From positions 1-64,000 of the forward strand of contig NZ_PQWB01000005.1 of assembly GCF_002924365.1 (NCBI RefSeq): DNA of 64,000 bases, in the 5' to 3' direction. Below the pieces are notes generated by a model. That model was not told where the DNA came from. It did no database searches and was given only the letters and a program-made list of their open reading frames with translations. A program made the translations under genes and the position numbers. This document shows positions 54,406 to 64,000 of this stretch, piece by piece. The stretch's first letter is position 1; every line of letters begins with the position of its first letter. Source of the stretch: Chromobacterium alticapitis. GTDB lineage: Bacteria; Pseudomonadota; Gammaproteobacteria; Burkholderiales; Chromobacteriaceae.

Positions 54406-54778
54406 GCAGCCCCCTGCTGAAGTGCGGCTCCAGCAGCGAGTCCAAGGGCAGGTCTTGCGACAGCACGGCGGCGTCCACCGATTCGGTTTCGACCAGCAGG
54501 CCTTCGGCCAGCATCATGCCGGCGGCGGCTATCGCGGCGAAACCGAGCGCGGCGCCGCTGCGGCGCAGCATCACGAGGTGGCGCTGCGCCCATATCGCCA
54601 GCTTTTCATGCAAGCCCATGCGCTGGGCGGCGCGCTGGTCGTACTGGCGCAGGGCATTTTGCCGCGCGGCGCGCAGCCGGGCCAGCTGTTGCGGCGTGGG
54701 GTCGGAGGAGGTGTTGTCCAGAATGCGGGTGATGTGGTTCGGCAAATGGTCGCCCGGGCTATCGTTGGCGTGTTTCAC
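54398..54778 (-). CDS. DUF3619 family single-pass membrane protein, putative anti-sigma factor
   Basis: A 126-aa protein from a GTG start (54778) that overlaps the sigma-factor stop as GTGA. The N-terminal 65 residues are cytoplasmic and helical (PQQLARLRAARQNALRQYDQRA), then one membrane helix (GAALGFAAIAAAGMMLAEGLLV, about 75-96) and a short periplasmic tail with DAAVLSQDLPLDSLLEP. Topology and position match an anti-sigma factor for the ECF sigma (inference from operon). Confidence 0.75.
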   Translation of the reverse strand: MKHANDSPGDHLPNHITRILDNTSSDPTPQQLARLRAARQNALRQYDQRAAQRMGLHEKLAIWAQRHLVMLRRSGAALGFAAIAAAGMMLAEGLLVETESVDAAVLSQDLPLDSLLEPHFSRGLHE

Positions 54779-55341
54779 AGCAGTACTCCCTTTTGCGCAA
54801 GAATGGCGGCCAGGGTGTGGTTGGCGCGCGAGCAATGCGTCTTGACGCTGCCTTCCGAACATCCCATCACCAGCGCGGTTTCGGCAACGTCCAATCCTTC
54901 CCAGTAACGCAGCAGAAAGGCCTCGCGTTGACGGGCGGGCAGCAGTTGCAGCGAGGCGTCTATCATCAGCGCCACTTCCTTGCGCTGATACCACTGTTCC
55001 GGATTGGTGTGCGCCTCGTCGGCGGCGACGTCTAGCGTTTCCAGCGGATCGGGAGAGTCGTCTTCGGCATGGGTGGGGATCAGCGAGGACAGCAGCGTGC
55101 TGACGAAGCTGCGTACTTTGCTGCGGCGGTAGTGATCGCGGATGGTGTTTTGCAGAATGCGCTGGAAGATCAGCGGCAGTTCCGCGGCCGGCGCGTGGGC
55201 GTAGCGGTCGGCCAACTTCATCATCGAATCCTGCACGATGTCCAGCGCATTGTCTTCCTGCCGCACCGCGTACAGGGCCTGCTTGAAGGCGCGTTTCTCC
55301 ACCGACTCGAGGAAGTCGGCCATTTCCTTGCGGCTTGCCAT
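54775..55341 (-). CDS. ECF-type RNA polymerase sigma factor
   Basis: A 188-aa sigma-70-family factor with region 2 (YAVRQEDNALDIVQDSMMKLADRY, IFQRILQNTIRDHYRRSKVRSF) and region 4 (LQLLPARQREAFLLRYWEGLDVAETALVMGCSEGSVKTHCSRANHTLAAIL). First gene of the sigma-DUF3619-DUF3106-RDD operon, all overlapping by 4-8 bp, an arrangement known from other betaproteobacteria. Probably responds to an envelope signal and autoregulates. Confidence 0.9.
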   Translation of the reverse strand: MASRKEMADFLESVEKRAFKQALYAVRQEDNALDIVQDSMMKLADRYAHAPAAELPLIFQRILQNTIRDHYRRSKVRSFVSTLLSSLIPTHAEDDSPDPLETLDVAADEAHTNPEQWYQRKEVALMIDASLQLLPARQREAFLLRYWEGLDVAETALVMGCSEGSVKTHCSRANHTLAAILAQKGVLL

Positions 55342-55389
55342 CTGTGCGTTTCAGGTTGATGCCAACCAACGATGGTAACAGAGCAGGAT

Positions 55390-55412
55390 AGACTAGGCTA
55401 GTCTGTTTTTTT
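55390..55412 (+). terminator. Plus-strand terminator-like hairpin upstream of ilvI
   Basis: AGACTAG-G-CTAGTCT followed by GTTTTTTT. It lies between the divergent sigma-factor and ilvI genes, with no annotated plus-strand gene ending before it. Confidence 0.55.
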
Positions 55413-55533
55413 GCCTGAAATAACCGTGGTTTAGCGTCATTTTGCACCTGCACAAAAGCACTTGACCATGCTTCGAGCAATACGCTAAGGTCTTTGAGCA
55501 AACGGGATGAAATTATTACGAAATAGAGGCGAT

Positions 55534-57300
55534 ATGCAGATATCGGGCGCCGAAATAGTGGTCCGCTGCCTGCAGGAAGAGGGAGTCGAGTTCGTCTTCG
55601 GCTATCCGGGCGGCGCGGTACTGGAAATCTACGATGCCATCTTCCGGCAGGACAAGTTCAAACACGTGCTGGTCAGGCACGAGCAGGCGGCTACGCACGC
55701 CGCCGACGCCTACTCGCGTTCCAGCGACAAGGTGGGCGTGGCGCTGGTGACTTCCGGTCCCGGCGCGACCAACGCCGTGACCGGCATCGCCACCGCCTAT
55801 ATGGACTCCATCCCCATGGTGGTGATCTCCGGCCAGGTGCCGTCGCCGGCCATCGGTCTGGACGCGTTCCAGGAGGTGGACATGGTGGGCATCACCCGTC
55901 CCTGTGTGAAGCATAACTTCCTGGTCAAGGACGTGGGCGAGATCGCCGCGACGATCAAAAAGGCTTTTTACATCGCCCAGAGCGGCCGTCCCGGCCCGGT
56001 GGTGGTGGACATTCCCAAGGACATCACCCAGCAGCGCGCGGAGTTCCGTTACCCGGACAGCGTGCACATCCGCTCCTATGTGCCGGCTACCCGCGGCCAC
56101 AGCGGGCAGATCAAGAAGGCGGTGAACCTGCTGCTTGAGGCCAAGCGTCCTTACATCTATGTCGGCGGCGGCGCGGTGCAGGGCCGCGCCGAGGCCGAAG
56201 TGACCGAGCTGGTGCGGTCCTTGAACCTGCCGTGCACCAACACGCTGATGGGCCTGGGCGCCTATCCGGGCTCGGACCGCCAGTTCCTGGGCATGCTGGG
56301 CATGCACGGCACTTATGAAGCCAATATGGCGATGCAGTATTGCGACGTGCTGATCGCCGTGGGCGCGCGTTTCGACGACCGCGTGATCAGCGTGCCCTCG
56401 CATTTCCTGAGCCAGCCCAAGAAGATCATCCATATAGACGTCGATCCGTCTTCGATCTCCAAGCGCGTCAAGGCCGACATACCCATCGTCGGCGACGTCA
56501 AACTGGTGCTGCGCGAAATGCTGGAGCAGCTGAAACAATCCGGCCAGAAGCCGGATGGTTCGGCATTGAACCAGTGGTGGAAGCGGATAGAGGAATGGCG
56601 CGGCCACGATTGTCTGCTGTATACACCGTCCGACGAGCTGATCAAGCCGCAGATGGTGGTGCAGACGCTGTACGACATCACCGGGGGCCAGGCCATCGTC
56701 ACTTCGGACGTGGGCCAGCATCAGATGTGGGCGGCGCAGTATTACAAGTTCGACCGCCCCAAGCAGTGGCTGAATTCCGGCGGTCTCGGCACCATGGGCT
56801 TCGGCCTGCCGGCAGCCATAGGCGCGCAGCTGGCCAATCCGCGCGCACAAGTGGCCTGCATCACCGGCGAAGGCTCGATCCAGATGAACATCCAGGAGCT
56901 GTCCACCGCCAAGCAGTACCACACGCCGGTGAAAGTGGTGGCGCTGAACAACCGCTACCTGGGCATGGTGCGCCAGTGGCAGGAGTTTTTCTACGGCACC
57001 CGCTATTCCGAGTCCTACATGGACGCGCTGCCGGACTTCGTCAAGATCGCCGAGGCCTATGGCCACGTCGGCTTCAAAGTGGAGAACCCGGCGGACGTGG
57101 AGCCGGTGCTGCGCGAGGCCTTCAGCGACAAGCTGAAGGAGCGGCTGGTGTTCCTGGACTTCCGCACCGACCAGTCGGAGAACGTGTTCCCGATGATCCA
57201 GAACGGCAAGGGCCTGGATCAGATGGACCTGCCGGCGCACATGCGCGCCATCCAGCAGGTGCCTTTCGAGAACAACCGTGACTACGGCAATATGTGCTAA
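55534..57300 (+). CDS. ilvI: Acetolactate synthase large subunit
   Basis: A 588-aa ThDP enzyme, first step of Ile/Val/Leu synthesis. The activating Glu is in LVRHEQAATHAADAY, FAD/ThDP core GPGATNAVTGIATAYMDSIPMV, and the ThDP-binding motif CITGEGSIQMNIQELSTAKQYHTPVKVVALNN near residue 450 (Gly-Glu-Gly instead of the common Gly-Asp-Gly). The start at 55534 has GAGG 5 nt upstream; 55507 is an in-frame alternative. The catabolic-type arrangement is excluded by the adjacent ilvH and ilvC. Confidence 0.93.
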   Translation: MQISGAEIVVRCLQEEGVEFVFGYPGGAVLEIYDAIFRQDKFKHVLVRHEQAATHAADAYSRSSDKVGVALVTSGPGATNAVTGIATAYMDSIPMVVISGQVPSPAIGLDAFQEVDMVGITRPCVKHNFLVKDVGEIAATIKKAFYIAQSGRPGPVVVDIPKDITQQRAEFRYPDSVHIRSYVPATRGHSGQIKKAVNLLLEAKRPYIYVGGGAVQGRAEAEVTELVRSLNLPCTNTLMGLGAYPGSDRQFLGMLGMHGTYEANMAMQYCDVLIAVGARFDDRVISVPSHFLSQPKKIIHIDVDPSSISKRVKADIPIVGDVKLVLREMLEQLKQSGQKPDGSALNQWWKRIEEWRGHDCLLYTPSDELIKPQMVVQTLYDITGGQAIVTSDVGQHQMWAAQYYKFDRPKQWLNSGGLGTMGFGLPAAIGAQLANPRAQVACITGEGSIQMNIQELSTAKQYHTPVKVVALNNRYLGMVRQWQEFFYGTRYSESYMDALPDFVKIAEAYGHVGFKVENPADVEPVLREAFSDKLKERLVFLDFRTDQSENVFPMIQNGKGLDQMDLPAHMRAIQQVPFENNRDYGNMC

Positions 57301-57310
57301 GGCGGCCGGC

Positions 57311-58863
<1,553 letters not shown>

Positions 58864-58889
58864 TCTTCTGTTTGGTGTTTGGAAAAGAC

Positions 58890-58919
58890 AAAGCCGGGCG
58901 GAATGCCCGGCTTTTTTTT
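58890..58919 (+). terminator. Terminator of ilvIHC
   Basis: AAAGCCGGGC-GGAAT-GCCCGGCTTT followed by a T run; strong and bidirectional. Confidence 0.92.
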
Positions 58920-58923
58920 GCGT

Positions 58924-59601
58924 TTACTCCCGCATGAACAAGGGGGAGGCGGCGGTGAGCGGATTGCCTAGCCAGGCGCTGTGGAAGCGCTGCAGCGCGG
59001 CGTCTACGTCCGGCGTGGAGGCGAACAACTGGCGATAGGTATCCGCCGGCAAGGTGGCCGCGCCGATGCCGGCGCGGGCGCATTGCAGGAATTGTTCGGC
59101 CGATTTGACCGCCGCGCCCATGATGACGGTGCGCTGTCCGTAGCGCTGCAGGATTTGCTGAGACTCTTGCAGCAAGGCGGCGGCATCCATGCCGGCTTGT
59201 TCGATGCGATTGAGATAGGGCGCGGCGTAGCGCACGCCCAGCAGGCCGGCCAGCGCGATCTGCCGCGATTCGAAGATGGCGGTGGCCAAGGTGGGAATGC
59301 CTTCGCGCTCCAGCGCCGCCATGCTCTGGAAGCCTTCGCCGACGGCGGGAACCTTGACCACGATGCGCTCGCTTCTGGCGGCTAGGCGGCGCGCTTGGCG
59401 CAGCTGCGCTTCGGATTCGCTGGCGGTCACTTGTACCGCCAGCAGGCCGGGCTGAATGTCCAGCAAACTGTCCAGCACGGCTTCCGGCGCTTGGGAGGCG
59501 GCCGCCAGGATGGACGGGTTGGTGGTCACGCCGGCGAGCAGGCCCAGCCGGCAGGCGTGGCGTATGGTGGGGAGGTCTAGGGTATCCAGCCAGATTTGCA
59601 T
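58924..59601 (-). CDS. Transaldolase / fructose-6-phosphate aldolase-like protein
   Basis: A 225-aa TIM-barrel class I aldolase similar in size to FSA (220 aa). N-terminal MQIWLDTLDLPTIRHA and LLAGVTTNPSILAAA (residues 24-36), the Schiff-base Lys in RIVVKVPAVGEGFQSM (near residue 83), GVRYAAPYLNRIEQAG and MGAAVKSAEQFLQCARAGIGAATLP. It cleaves or forms C3-C4 bonds of sugar phosphates; the physiological substrate is unclear. 59-bp gap to psd on the same strand, with the psd terminator between. Confidence 0.87.
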   Translation of the reverse strand: MQIWLDTLDLPTIRHACRLGLLAGVTTNPSILAAASQAPEAVLDSLLDIQPGLLAVQVTASESEAQLRQARRLAARSERIVVKVPAVGEGFQSMAALEREGIPTLATAIFESRQIALAGLLGVRYAAPYLNRIEQAGMDAAALLQESQQILQRYGQRTVIMGAAVKSAEQFLQCARAGIGAATLPADTYRQLFASTPDVDAALQRFHSAWLGNPLTAASPLFMRE

Positions 59602-59622
59602 GGGCGTGTCTCGTCGGGATAG

Positions 59623-59646
59623 AAAAAACGGCGCCGTCGCGCCGTT
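59623..59646 (-). terminator. Terminator downstream of psd
   Basis: AACGGCGC-CGTC-GCGCCGTT followed on the minus strand by TTTTTTCT. Confidence 0.8.
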
Positions 59647-59659
59647 GTGTCGTGCTGGC

Positions 59660-60502
59660 TTAGTCCGCCATCTTTTCGCCCATGCGCACCGGGCTGGCCG
59701 CCTGCCACTGTGGGTTGAATGTAAGCGGGCCGGCCGGGAACAGCAGCACCACGGTGGAGCCGAGCAGGAAGCGGCCCATCTCCTCGCCCTTGGCCAGGCG
59801 GATATTCTGGCCGCGGTAATCCCATTTCTCCACCGCCGGGCGGCGCGGCGGGTTGACCACGCCGTGCCAGACGGTGGCCATGCTGCCGACGATGGTGGCG
59901 CCCACCAGCACCATCACGAAGGGCTGCCCCTGTTCATCCTCGAACAGACAGACCACGCGCTCGTTGCGGGCAAACAGCCGGTCCACGCCGCGCGCGGTGG
60001 CGGGGTTCACCGAATACAGATCGCCCGGCACGTAAGTCATTTCCAGCAGCCTGCCGGCGCAGGGCATGTGGATGCGATGGTAGTCGCGCGGGCTGAGGTA
60101 GATGGTGGCGAAATGGCCGTCGGCGAAGCGGGTGGCGAGTTCGGCGTCGCCGGCCAGCAGCGCCGTGGCGCTGTAGTCGCGGCCTTTGGCCTGGAAGATG
60201 CGGCCGCTGTCCACCGGGCCGATCTGGCTGACCGCGCCGTCCACCGGGCAGGCCAGGCGTGCGTCGGTCAGCGGCCGCGCGCCCGGCTTCAGCGCGCGGG
60301 TGAAGAATTCGTTGAAGGTGGCGTAGACGGCCGGATCGCTGTCGGCGGCCTCGCTCATGTCCACGTTGTAGCGGGCGATGAAGCGGCGAATGGCTGCCGT
60401 GGTGACGCTGCCGCCTTGCCAGGAGGCGAAGCGGCCAGCCAGCCGGGTCAGCGCCAGTTTGGGCATCACATGTTGGGACAGCACGAACAGGCGCTCGGAC
60501 AC
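59660..60502 (-). CDS. psd: Phosphatidylserine decarboxylase
   Basis: A 280-aa pyruvoyl enzyme making phosphatidylethanolamine at the inner membrane. FNEFFTRALKPGARPL and PVDGAVSQIG (catalytic Asp), YLSPRDYHRIHMPCAG (His), and LGST near residue 252, where self-cleavage gives the alpha subunit with an N-terminal pyruvoyl group. Length like the E. coli bacterial type I enzyme. Monocistronic. Confidence 0.95.
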   Translation of the reverse strand: MSERLFVLSQHVMPKLALTRLAGRFASWQGGSVTTAAIRRFIARYNVDMSEAADSDPAVYATFNEFFTRALKPGARPLTDARLACPVDGAVSQIGPVDSGRIFQAKGRDYSATALLAGDAELATRFADGHFATIYLSPRDYHRIHMPCAGRLLEMTYVPGDLYSVNPATARGVDRLFARNERVVCLFEDEQGQPFVMVLVGATIVGSMATVWHGVVNPPRRPAVEKWDYRGQNIRLAKGEEMGRFLLGSTVVLLFPAGPLTFNPQWQAASPVRMGEKMAD

Positions 60503-60717
60503 GGGCGTTTCCTGATAAATGAATTGAACCCCGCATTATATCGCAGCTCGGCAGACCTGGCCCGCCCTCCGGCTACTGCGGATTCCTGGGTGGATTCGCC
60601 CAGGTCCGGCTTTATGGCGGGGCGCGCGGCAGAAGCCGGCGCAGCCGCCTGACGCCGCGCTGCATGGCGAAGCGCCAGCGCGCGCCTATCCGTTTATGGA
60701 CGCGCGCCTCTGCTGGA

Positions 60718-61713
60718 TCAGAAATGGTAGCCCAGTCCCACGGACACCTCGCGGATATGCGCGTCGAAATAGGCGAGGTCTGAATGGGAGCGGCCGTAAT
60801 TGCCGCTGAGAAAGGCGGACCAGGCCTTGGCGCCGAACAGGTTCTTCCGGTTTAAGCCCAGGCTGAGCAAGGTTTCTCGGCTGTCTGCTTTTTGGCCGGC
60901 GAACACGGGATTACCAGCCTGGTAACGGGTGCGGGCTGCGGCGAGTGAGGCGTTGGCCTCCCAGTCGGCCCCTTTGTAGGCATAGGCTAGTTGCATGCCG
61001 TAGCGTTTGGCGCTCATCGCCTTGCCTTCCAGATCGCTGCGCGCGTAAAGCAGGCCGGGTGTCAGGAGGTGCTCGCCCTGGCTGTCCAGTTTCCAGGCAT
61101 AGCCCAGTTGTGCGCCGTAGTTGTTGCCGTTTCGCTTCAACAGGGCTTGATTGGCGAGAGACAAGCCTTGCGCTTGCCCGCTTTGCTCATTGTCCAGTTT
61201 TTGACGGGAATAATTGACGCTGGCGCTGAACGGCGTGTCCAGAATGTCGGACCATCCCAGCGTCAGGCCCATGCTTTTCAGCTTGCCGTCCTGGCGAGCG
61301 GCGTTCAAGACGTAGGGATCAAGCCATACCTCGCTCTGGCCATAAGTCAGCGCGGCGGCCACCGCTCCGGCTTGCGGCAACTGCTGGCGGACGCCCAGTT
61401 GCAGACCGCCGCCGGCGGCGAAGGTGCTGGTATTGGATGGCGATAGGAAGAGCTGGGTGCCGGTGCCGGCGAAGCCATAGCGCCATTCGCCGTCGATGAG
61501 TGGGGCGACGCCGGATTGAGAGTCGGGCGATTGCGCCAGGCCGCGGGCGATGGGCTTGCCGTCGTTGGGCGCTTTCAGAAAATTGCTTGCCAGTTGGTAG
61601 CGGCTGAGGCCCAGTTGGAAAGATCCGGAAAAGCCGCTTGCCGATTGTTCGTTTTCCGCCGCGGCAGCCAGCAAGGGAATGCTTGCCAGCATGAATACGA
61701 CATAATGTTTCAT
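60718..61713 (-). CDS. Outer-membrane barrel protein, DUF2860-like
   Basis: A 331-aa exported protein: signal peptide MKHYVVFMLASIPLLAAAAE, then repeated amphipathic strands (GGGLQLGVRQQLP, YGAQLGYAWKLDSQGE, YGMQLAYAYKGADWEANASLAAA), ending VGLGYHF with the terminal Phe expected for BAM recognition. The pattern resembles DUF2860 outer-membrane proteins. AAAGGA lies about 9 nt upstream. It is divergent from the two-component pair, which may control it (inference). Confidence 0.7.
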   Translation of the reverse strand: MKHYVVFMLASIPLLAAAAENEQSASGFSGSFQLGLSRYQLASNFLKAPNDGKPIARGLAQSPDSQSGVAPLIDGEWRYGFAGTGTQLFLSPSNTSTFAAGGGLQLGVRQQLPQAGAVAAALTYGQSEVWLDPYVLNAARQDGKLKSMGLTLGWSDILDTPFSASVNYSRQKLDNEQSGQAQGLSLANQALLKRNGNNYGAQLGYAWKLDSQGEHLLTPGLLYARSDLEGKAMSAKRYGMQLAYAYKGADWEANASLAAARTRYQAGNPVFAGQKADSRETLLSLGLNRKNLFGAKAWSAFLSGNYGRSHSDLAYFDAHIREVSVGLGYHF

Positions 61714-61897
61714 TGAATTTTCCTTTGCATGGCGTCAAGAAGGCGGGGGCGGCGAGTGGCGCCTCCCGGAAATGCGTTTGTAATTTCCGGTGCGTAGCTT
61801 CCGAGGAATAGACAAATCGCAACCATCCCGTTTGCATGGCGTAGTATGGGCATGTCAACCTTTGGCAAAGCCAAAGACCGTTGCGGCGAGAACGAAA

Positions 61898-62554
61898 ATG
61901 CATTTATTGATCATTGAGGATGACCTGGACTTGGGCCGGGCTTTGCAGGCCGCGCTGAAGGCCGAGGCGGTGACGACCGAATGGTCGCGCAAGCTGGCGG
62001 ATGCCGAGGCCTTGTTCGAGCCGGACCGTTTCGATTGCGTGCTGCTGGACTTGGGCCTGCCGGACGGCAGCGGCTTGGCCTTGTTGCGCGCCTGGCGGGC
62101 TAGGCAGATCGCTGTGCCGGTGATCATGATCACGGCCAGCGCCGATTTGAGCGACAAATTGGCCGGCTTGGATGACGGCGCCGACGATTATCTGTGCAAG
62201 CCGTTCGCGGTGTCGGAAATGCTGTCGAGAGTGCGGGCGGTGTGCCGCCGCAGCGCCCGCCAGGCCAGCGAGGTCTGGAGCCTGGGCGCGCTCAGGCTCA
62301 AGCCTAACGCGCATCTGGCCTGGCTGGATGGTTCGGCGCTGGATTTATCGCCGCGCGAGTTCCGTCTGTTGGTGGAGCTCGCGCGCGACCCGAGCCGGAT
62401 TGTGTCGAAAACCTTGCTGGGCCAGCGGCTGGAACCGCTTGGCGATATCGTTGACGGCGCGACGATAGAGGTGCATTTGTCCAATCTGCGCCGCAAGATA
62501 GGCGCCGAACGCATTCGCACCGTGCGCGGGGTGGGTTATCAATATGTGGTTTGA
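61898..62554 (+). CDS. OmpR/PhoB-family response regulator
   Basis: A 218-aa two-component regulator. Receiver domain (1-115) with acidic pocket IIEDDLDLG, phosphoacceptor Asp51 in CVLLDLGLPDGSG, Thr in MITASADLSDKLAGLDDGADDYLCKPF (Lys). C-terminal winged helix (125-218): LDLSPREFRLLVELAR, TLLGQRLEP, VEVHLSNLRRKIGAERIRTVRGVGYQYVV-like. ATG 61898 is the correct start; the frame extends upstream. It overlaps its kinase by 11 bp. Confidence 0.93.
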   Translation: MHLLIIEDDLDLGRALQAALKAEAVTTEWSRKLADAEALFEPDRFDCVLLDLGLPDGSGLALLRAWRARQIAVPVIMITASADLSDKLAGLDDGADDYLCKPFAVSEMLSRVRAVCRRSARQASEVWSLGALRLKPNAHLAWLDGSALDLSPREFRLLVELARDPSRIVSKTLLGQRLEPLGDIVDGATIEVHLSNLRRKIGAERIRTVRGVGYQYVV

Positions 62555-63950
62555 ACGGGCGCGCGAGGTGTTCGCACCATCGTTGACGAGGCGAGTCTTG
62601 CTCGCCTTATTGTTGGCTTTCGCCCTGTTATGGCTGGTGCTGGTCGGCCGGGACTATGTCCAGGGCATGGCCTTGGACACGCGGCGGGAATCGCTGCTGG
62701 AAGCGACTGACATGCTGGCCTTGGTATTGGCGCAAGAGGCGCCCGGCGCGATGATGCCGGCGCTGGCGACATCGGAGCGCTTGATCAACGCCTCCCGCCG
62801 ACGCAATGTGTCGTCGCAGCTTGAGTATCCCGGCGATTTGCTGATCTTGCTGCGCGAGCCGCGCAGCGGGAAGTGGCTCTATGCCTCGGCTGGCATGCGC
62901 GCGCATGCCGCGGACCTGCTAAAGGCTGACTTGGCGCAGGTGCGGGTGCGCATCGGCGGCAGGGCATTCTGGGTGGCCGAGCGCGTGTATCCGCAGGGCA
63001 GGCTGGCGGTATTCGAGCCGGAAGTTGGCGACGCGGCGGTGCTCCCTTATTTGACCCGCCAATATGTCGCGCCATTGGCCATCGCCTTTCCCTTGATCCT
63101 GTTGCCGCTGTGGTTCGCCGTGGCGCGCGGTTTGCGGCCGCTGCGGCGTTTGGCCGATTATCTGAACCGCCGCTCGGCGGATGACTTCACTCCTTTGACC
63201 ATGCGTTTGCCTTATCGGGAACTGAGGCCCATCGTCCTGGCGCTGGACCAGTTGCTGAAGAGAAGCCGCGACAGCATCGCGCGCGAACGGGCCATCGTGC
63301 AGGATGCCGCGCATGAAATGAGGACGCCGCTGGCTGTGATTTCCACCCAGGCGCATGTATTGGCCGGCGAGGATGACGCCGCGGCGCGGCGGCAAAGTTT
63401 GGCCGCCTTGGAGCAGGCGGTGGCCCGCCACTCTCATTTGGTGCAACAGCTATTGAGGCTGGCGGCGCTAGAGGGAGGAGAGGAAGAAAGGCGGCAGTCG
63501 GTCGATCTGGTCGAGGTGGCGCGCAATGCCTTGATCGGCCTGTCGCCGCAGGCGGAGGCGAAAGGCATGGCGCTGGAGCTGGATTCCCCGGATGGCTTGC
63601 CGGCTAGTCTGGCCTTGGTCGCCTTTCTCTCCATTTTGGATAATTTGCTGGCCAATGCCGTGGCGTATGGCCGGCCGGGCGGCCGTGTGCGCGTGCGGCT
63701 CGCCGCGGCTTCCGGACAGGTTGAACTGGCGGTGGCGGATGATGGTCCCGGCATCGCGGCTGAGGACAAGCCGCATCTGTTCGAGCGTTTTTACCGGGGC
63801 AAGATGGCATCTGCGCCGGGTTCCGGCCTGGGGCTCGCCATTGTTTGGCAGGCGGTGCGGGCGCAGGGCGGCCGCATCCGGATGGAGGAGGGGCTGGAAG
63901 GCCGGGGTGTGGCGTTTCATGTCAGTCTGCCGTTGTCGCCTGTGGATTAG
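62544..63950 (+). CDS. Sensor histidine kinase (PmrB/QseC-like)
   Basis: A 468-aa inner-membrane kinase. TM1 (VLLALLLAFALLWLVLVG, about 18-35), periplasmic sensor domain to about 170, TM2 (VAPLAIAFPLILLPLWFAVA), HAMP, H-box QDAAHEMRTPLAVI with His257, N-box ILDNLLANAVAYG, G1 VADDGPGIA and G2 GSGLGLAIV. The periplasmic part resembles 2CSK-N domains (SSQLEYPGDLLILLREPRSGKWLYAS). Pairs with the preceding regulator; signal unknown. Confidence 0.92.
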   Translation: MWFERAREVFAPSLTRRVLLALLLAFALLWLVLVGRDYVQGMALDTRRESLLEATDMLALVLAQEAPGAMMPALATSERLINASRRRNVSSQLEYPGDLLILLREPRSGKWLYASAGMRAHAADLLKADLAQVRVRIGGRAFWVAERVYPQGRLAVFEPEVGDAAVLPYLTRQYVAPLAIAFPLILLPLWFAVARGLRPLRRLADYLNRRSADDFTPLTMRLPYRELRPIVLALDQLLKRSRDSIARERAIVQDAAHEMRTPLAVISTQAHVLAGEDDAAARRQSLAALEQAVARHSHLVQQLLRLAALEGGEEERRQSVDLVEVARNALIGLSPQAEAKGMALELDSPDGLPASLALVAFLSILDNLLANAVAYGRPGGRVRVRLAAASGQVELAVADDGPGIAAEDKPHLFERFYRGKMASAPGSGLGLAIVWQAVRAQGGRIRMEEGLEGRGVAFHVSLPLSPVD

Positions 63951-63971
63951 GCCGGCACGGCGCTTTGTCCA

Positions 63972-63995
63972 AGCACCTTTGGGTGCTATTTTTTT
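63972..63995 (+). terminator. Terminator of the two-component operon
   Basis: AGCACC-TTTG-GGTGCT followed by ATTTTTTT at the end of the window. Confidence 0.75.
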
Positions 63996-64000
63996 GCGTA

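Noticed and set aside
55358-55390. Possible leader peptide for ilv attenuation before the hairpin
   Set aside because: The codons read MPTNDGNRAG with no Ile, Val or Leu, and no SD was evident.

Overview
The window is high-GC chromosomal DNA of a betaproteobacterium, most likely a Chromobacterium-type member of the Neisseriales. This rests on recognised gene content and gene order, and on RsmI and GmhA proteins that resemble the Neisseria versions; no database search was possible. Most of it is housekeeping DNA. Three stretches look acquired: 14.3-17.06 kb, 41.39-45.23 kb, and two clusters of a dispersed family repeat.

Layout. 1-480: two copies of a dispersed repeat. 0.49-7.5 kb, minus strand: tatD, an outer-membrane protein, a NUDIX hydrolase and a P-loop kinase, a heterodimeric ABC exporter (mdlA/mdlB type) and a bestrophin-like channel. 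7.5-9.4 kb: an approximately 810-nt leader with two tiny ORFs in front of a stand-alone MgtE membrane domain. 9.5 kb: an orphan nuoA. 10.3-14.3 kb: a secreted adenosine-deaminase-like enzyme, a Cys-rich hypothetical protein, an alpha/beta hydrolase and a DUF3761 protein. 14.5-17.06 kb: an AT-richer segment next to tRNA-Leu(CAA), holding a trypsin-like protease with a SEC-C tail, a nine-copy iteron-like array and a gene that seems cut at the tRNA side. 17.2-20.8 kb: rsmI / lpoA-yraN-gmhA-dolP, in the same order as E. coli yraL-M-N-O-P. 20.9-24.8 kb, minus strand: EAL phosphodiesterase, Tim44-like protein, trmO, olsB. 25-37.7 kb: mnmG-rsmG-parA-parB, the complete atpIBEFHAGDC operon, then glmU. 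37.77-38.68 kb: five tandem units of the repeat. 38.7-41.4 kb: a DeoR-family regulator overlapping glmS.

The most notable region starts just after glmS. Twenty-three bases past its stop codon the sequence reads like a Tn7-type transposon end (5'-TGT and three CAATAAA motifs exactly 20 bp apart), at the classical attTn7 position. AT-rich cargo follows: a DUF262 protein and a HEPN-domain protein (RNKIAH motif) in a two-gene operon, which is a strong candidate for an anti-phage or toxin module. Beyond it lie a 3'-5' exonuclease fragment truncated by an ISAs1-family IS and the IS itself, whose transposase is frameshifted.

45.5-64 kb returns to core DNA: a degenerate HD-domain protein, kup, proS, a lytic transglycosylase whose N-terminus has absorbed the dispersed repeat, marR/guaD, a sigma factor-DUF3619-DUF3106-RDD operon, ilvI-ilvH-ilvC, a transaldolase-like enzyme, psd, a DUF2860-like outer-membrane protein, and an OmpR-type two-component pair.

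How the genes work together: parA/parB segregate the chromosome. glmU and glmS feed UDP-GlcNAc synthesis, with the DeoR regulator upstream. The atp operon makes F1Fo ATP synthase. ilvIHC starts branched-chain amino-acid synthesis. lpoA, dolP and psd serve the envelope.
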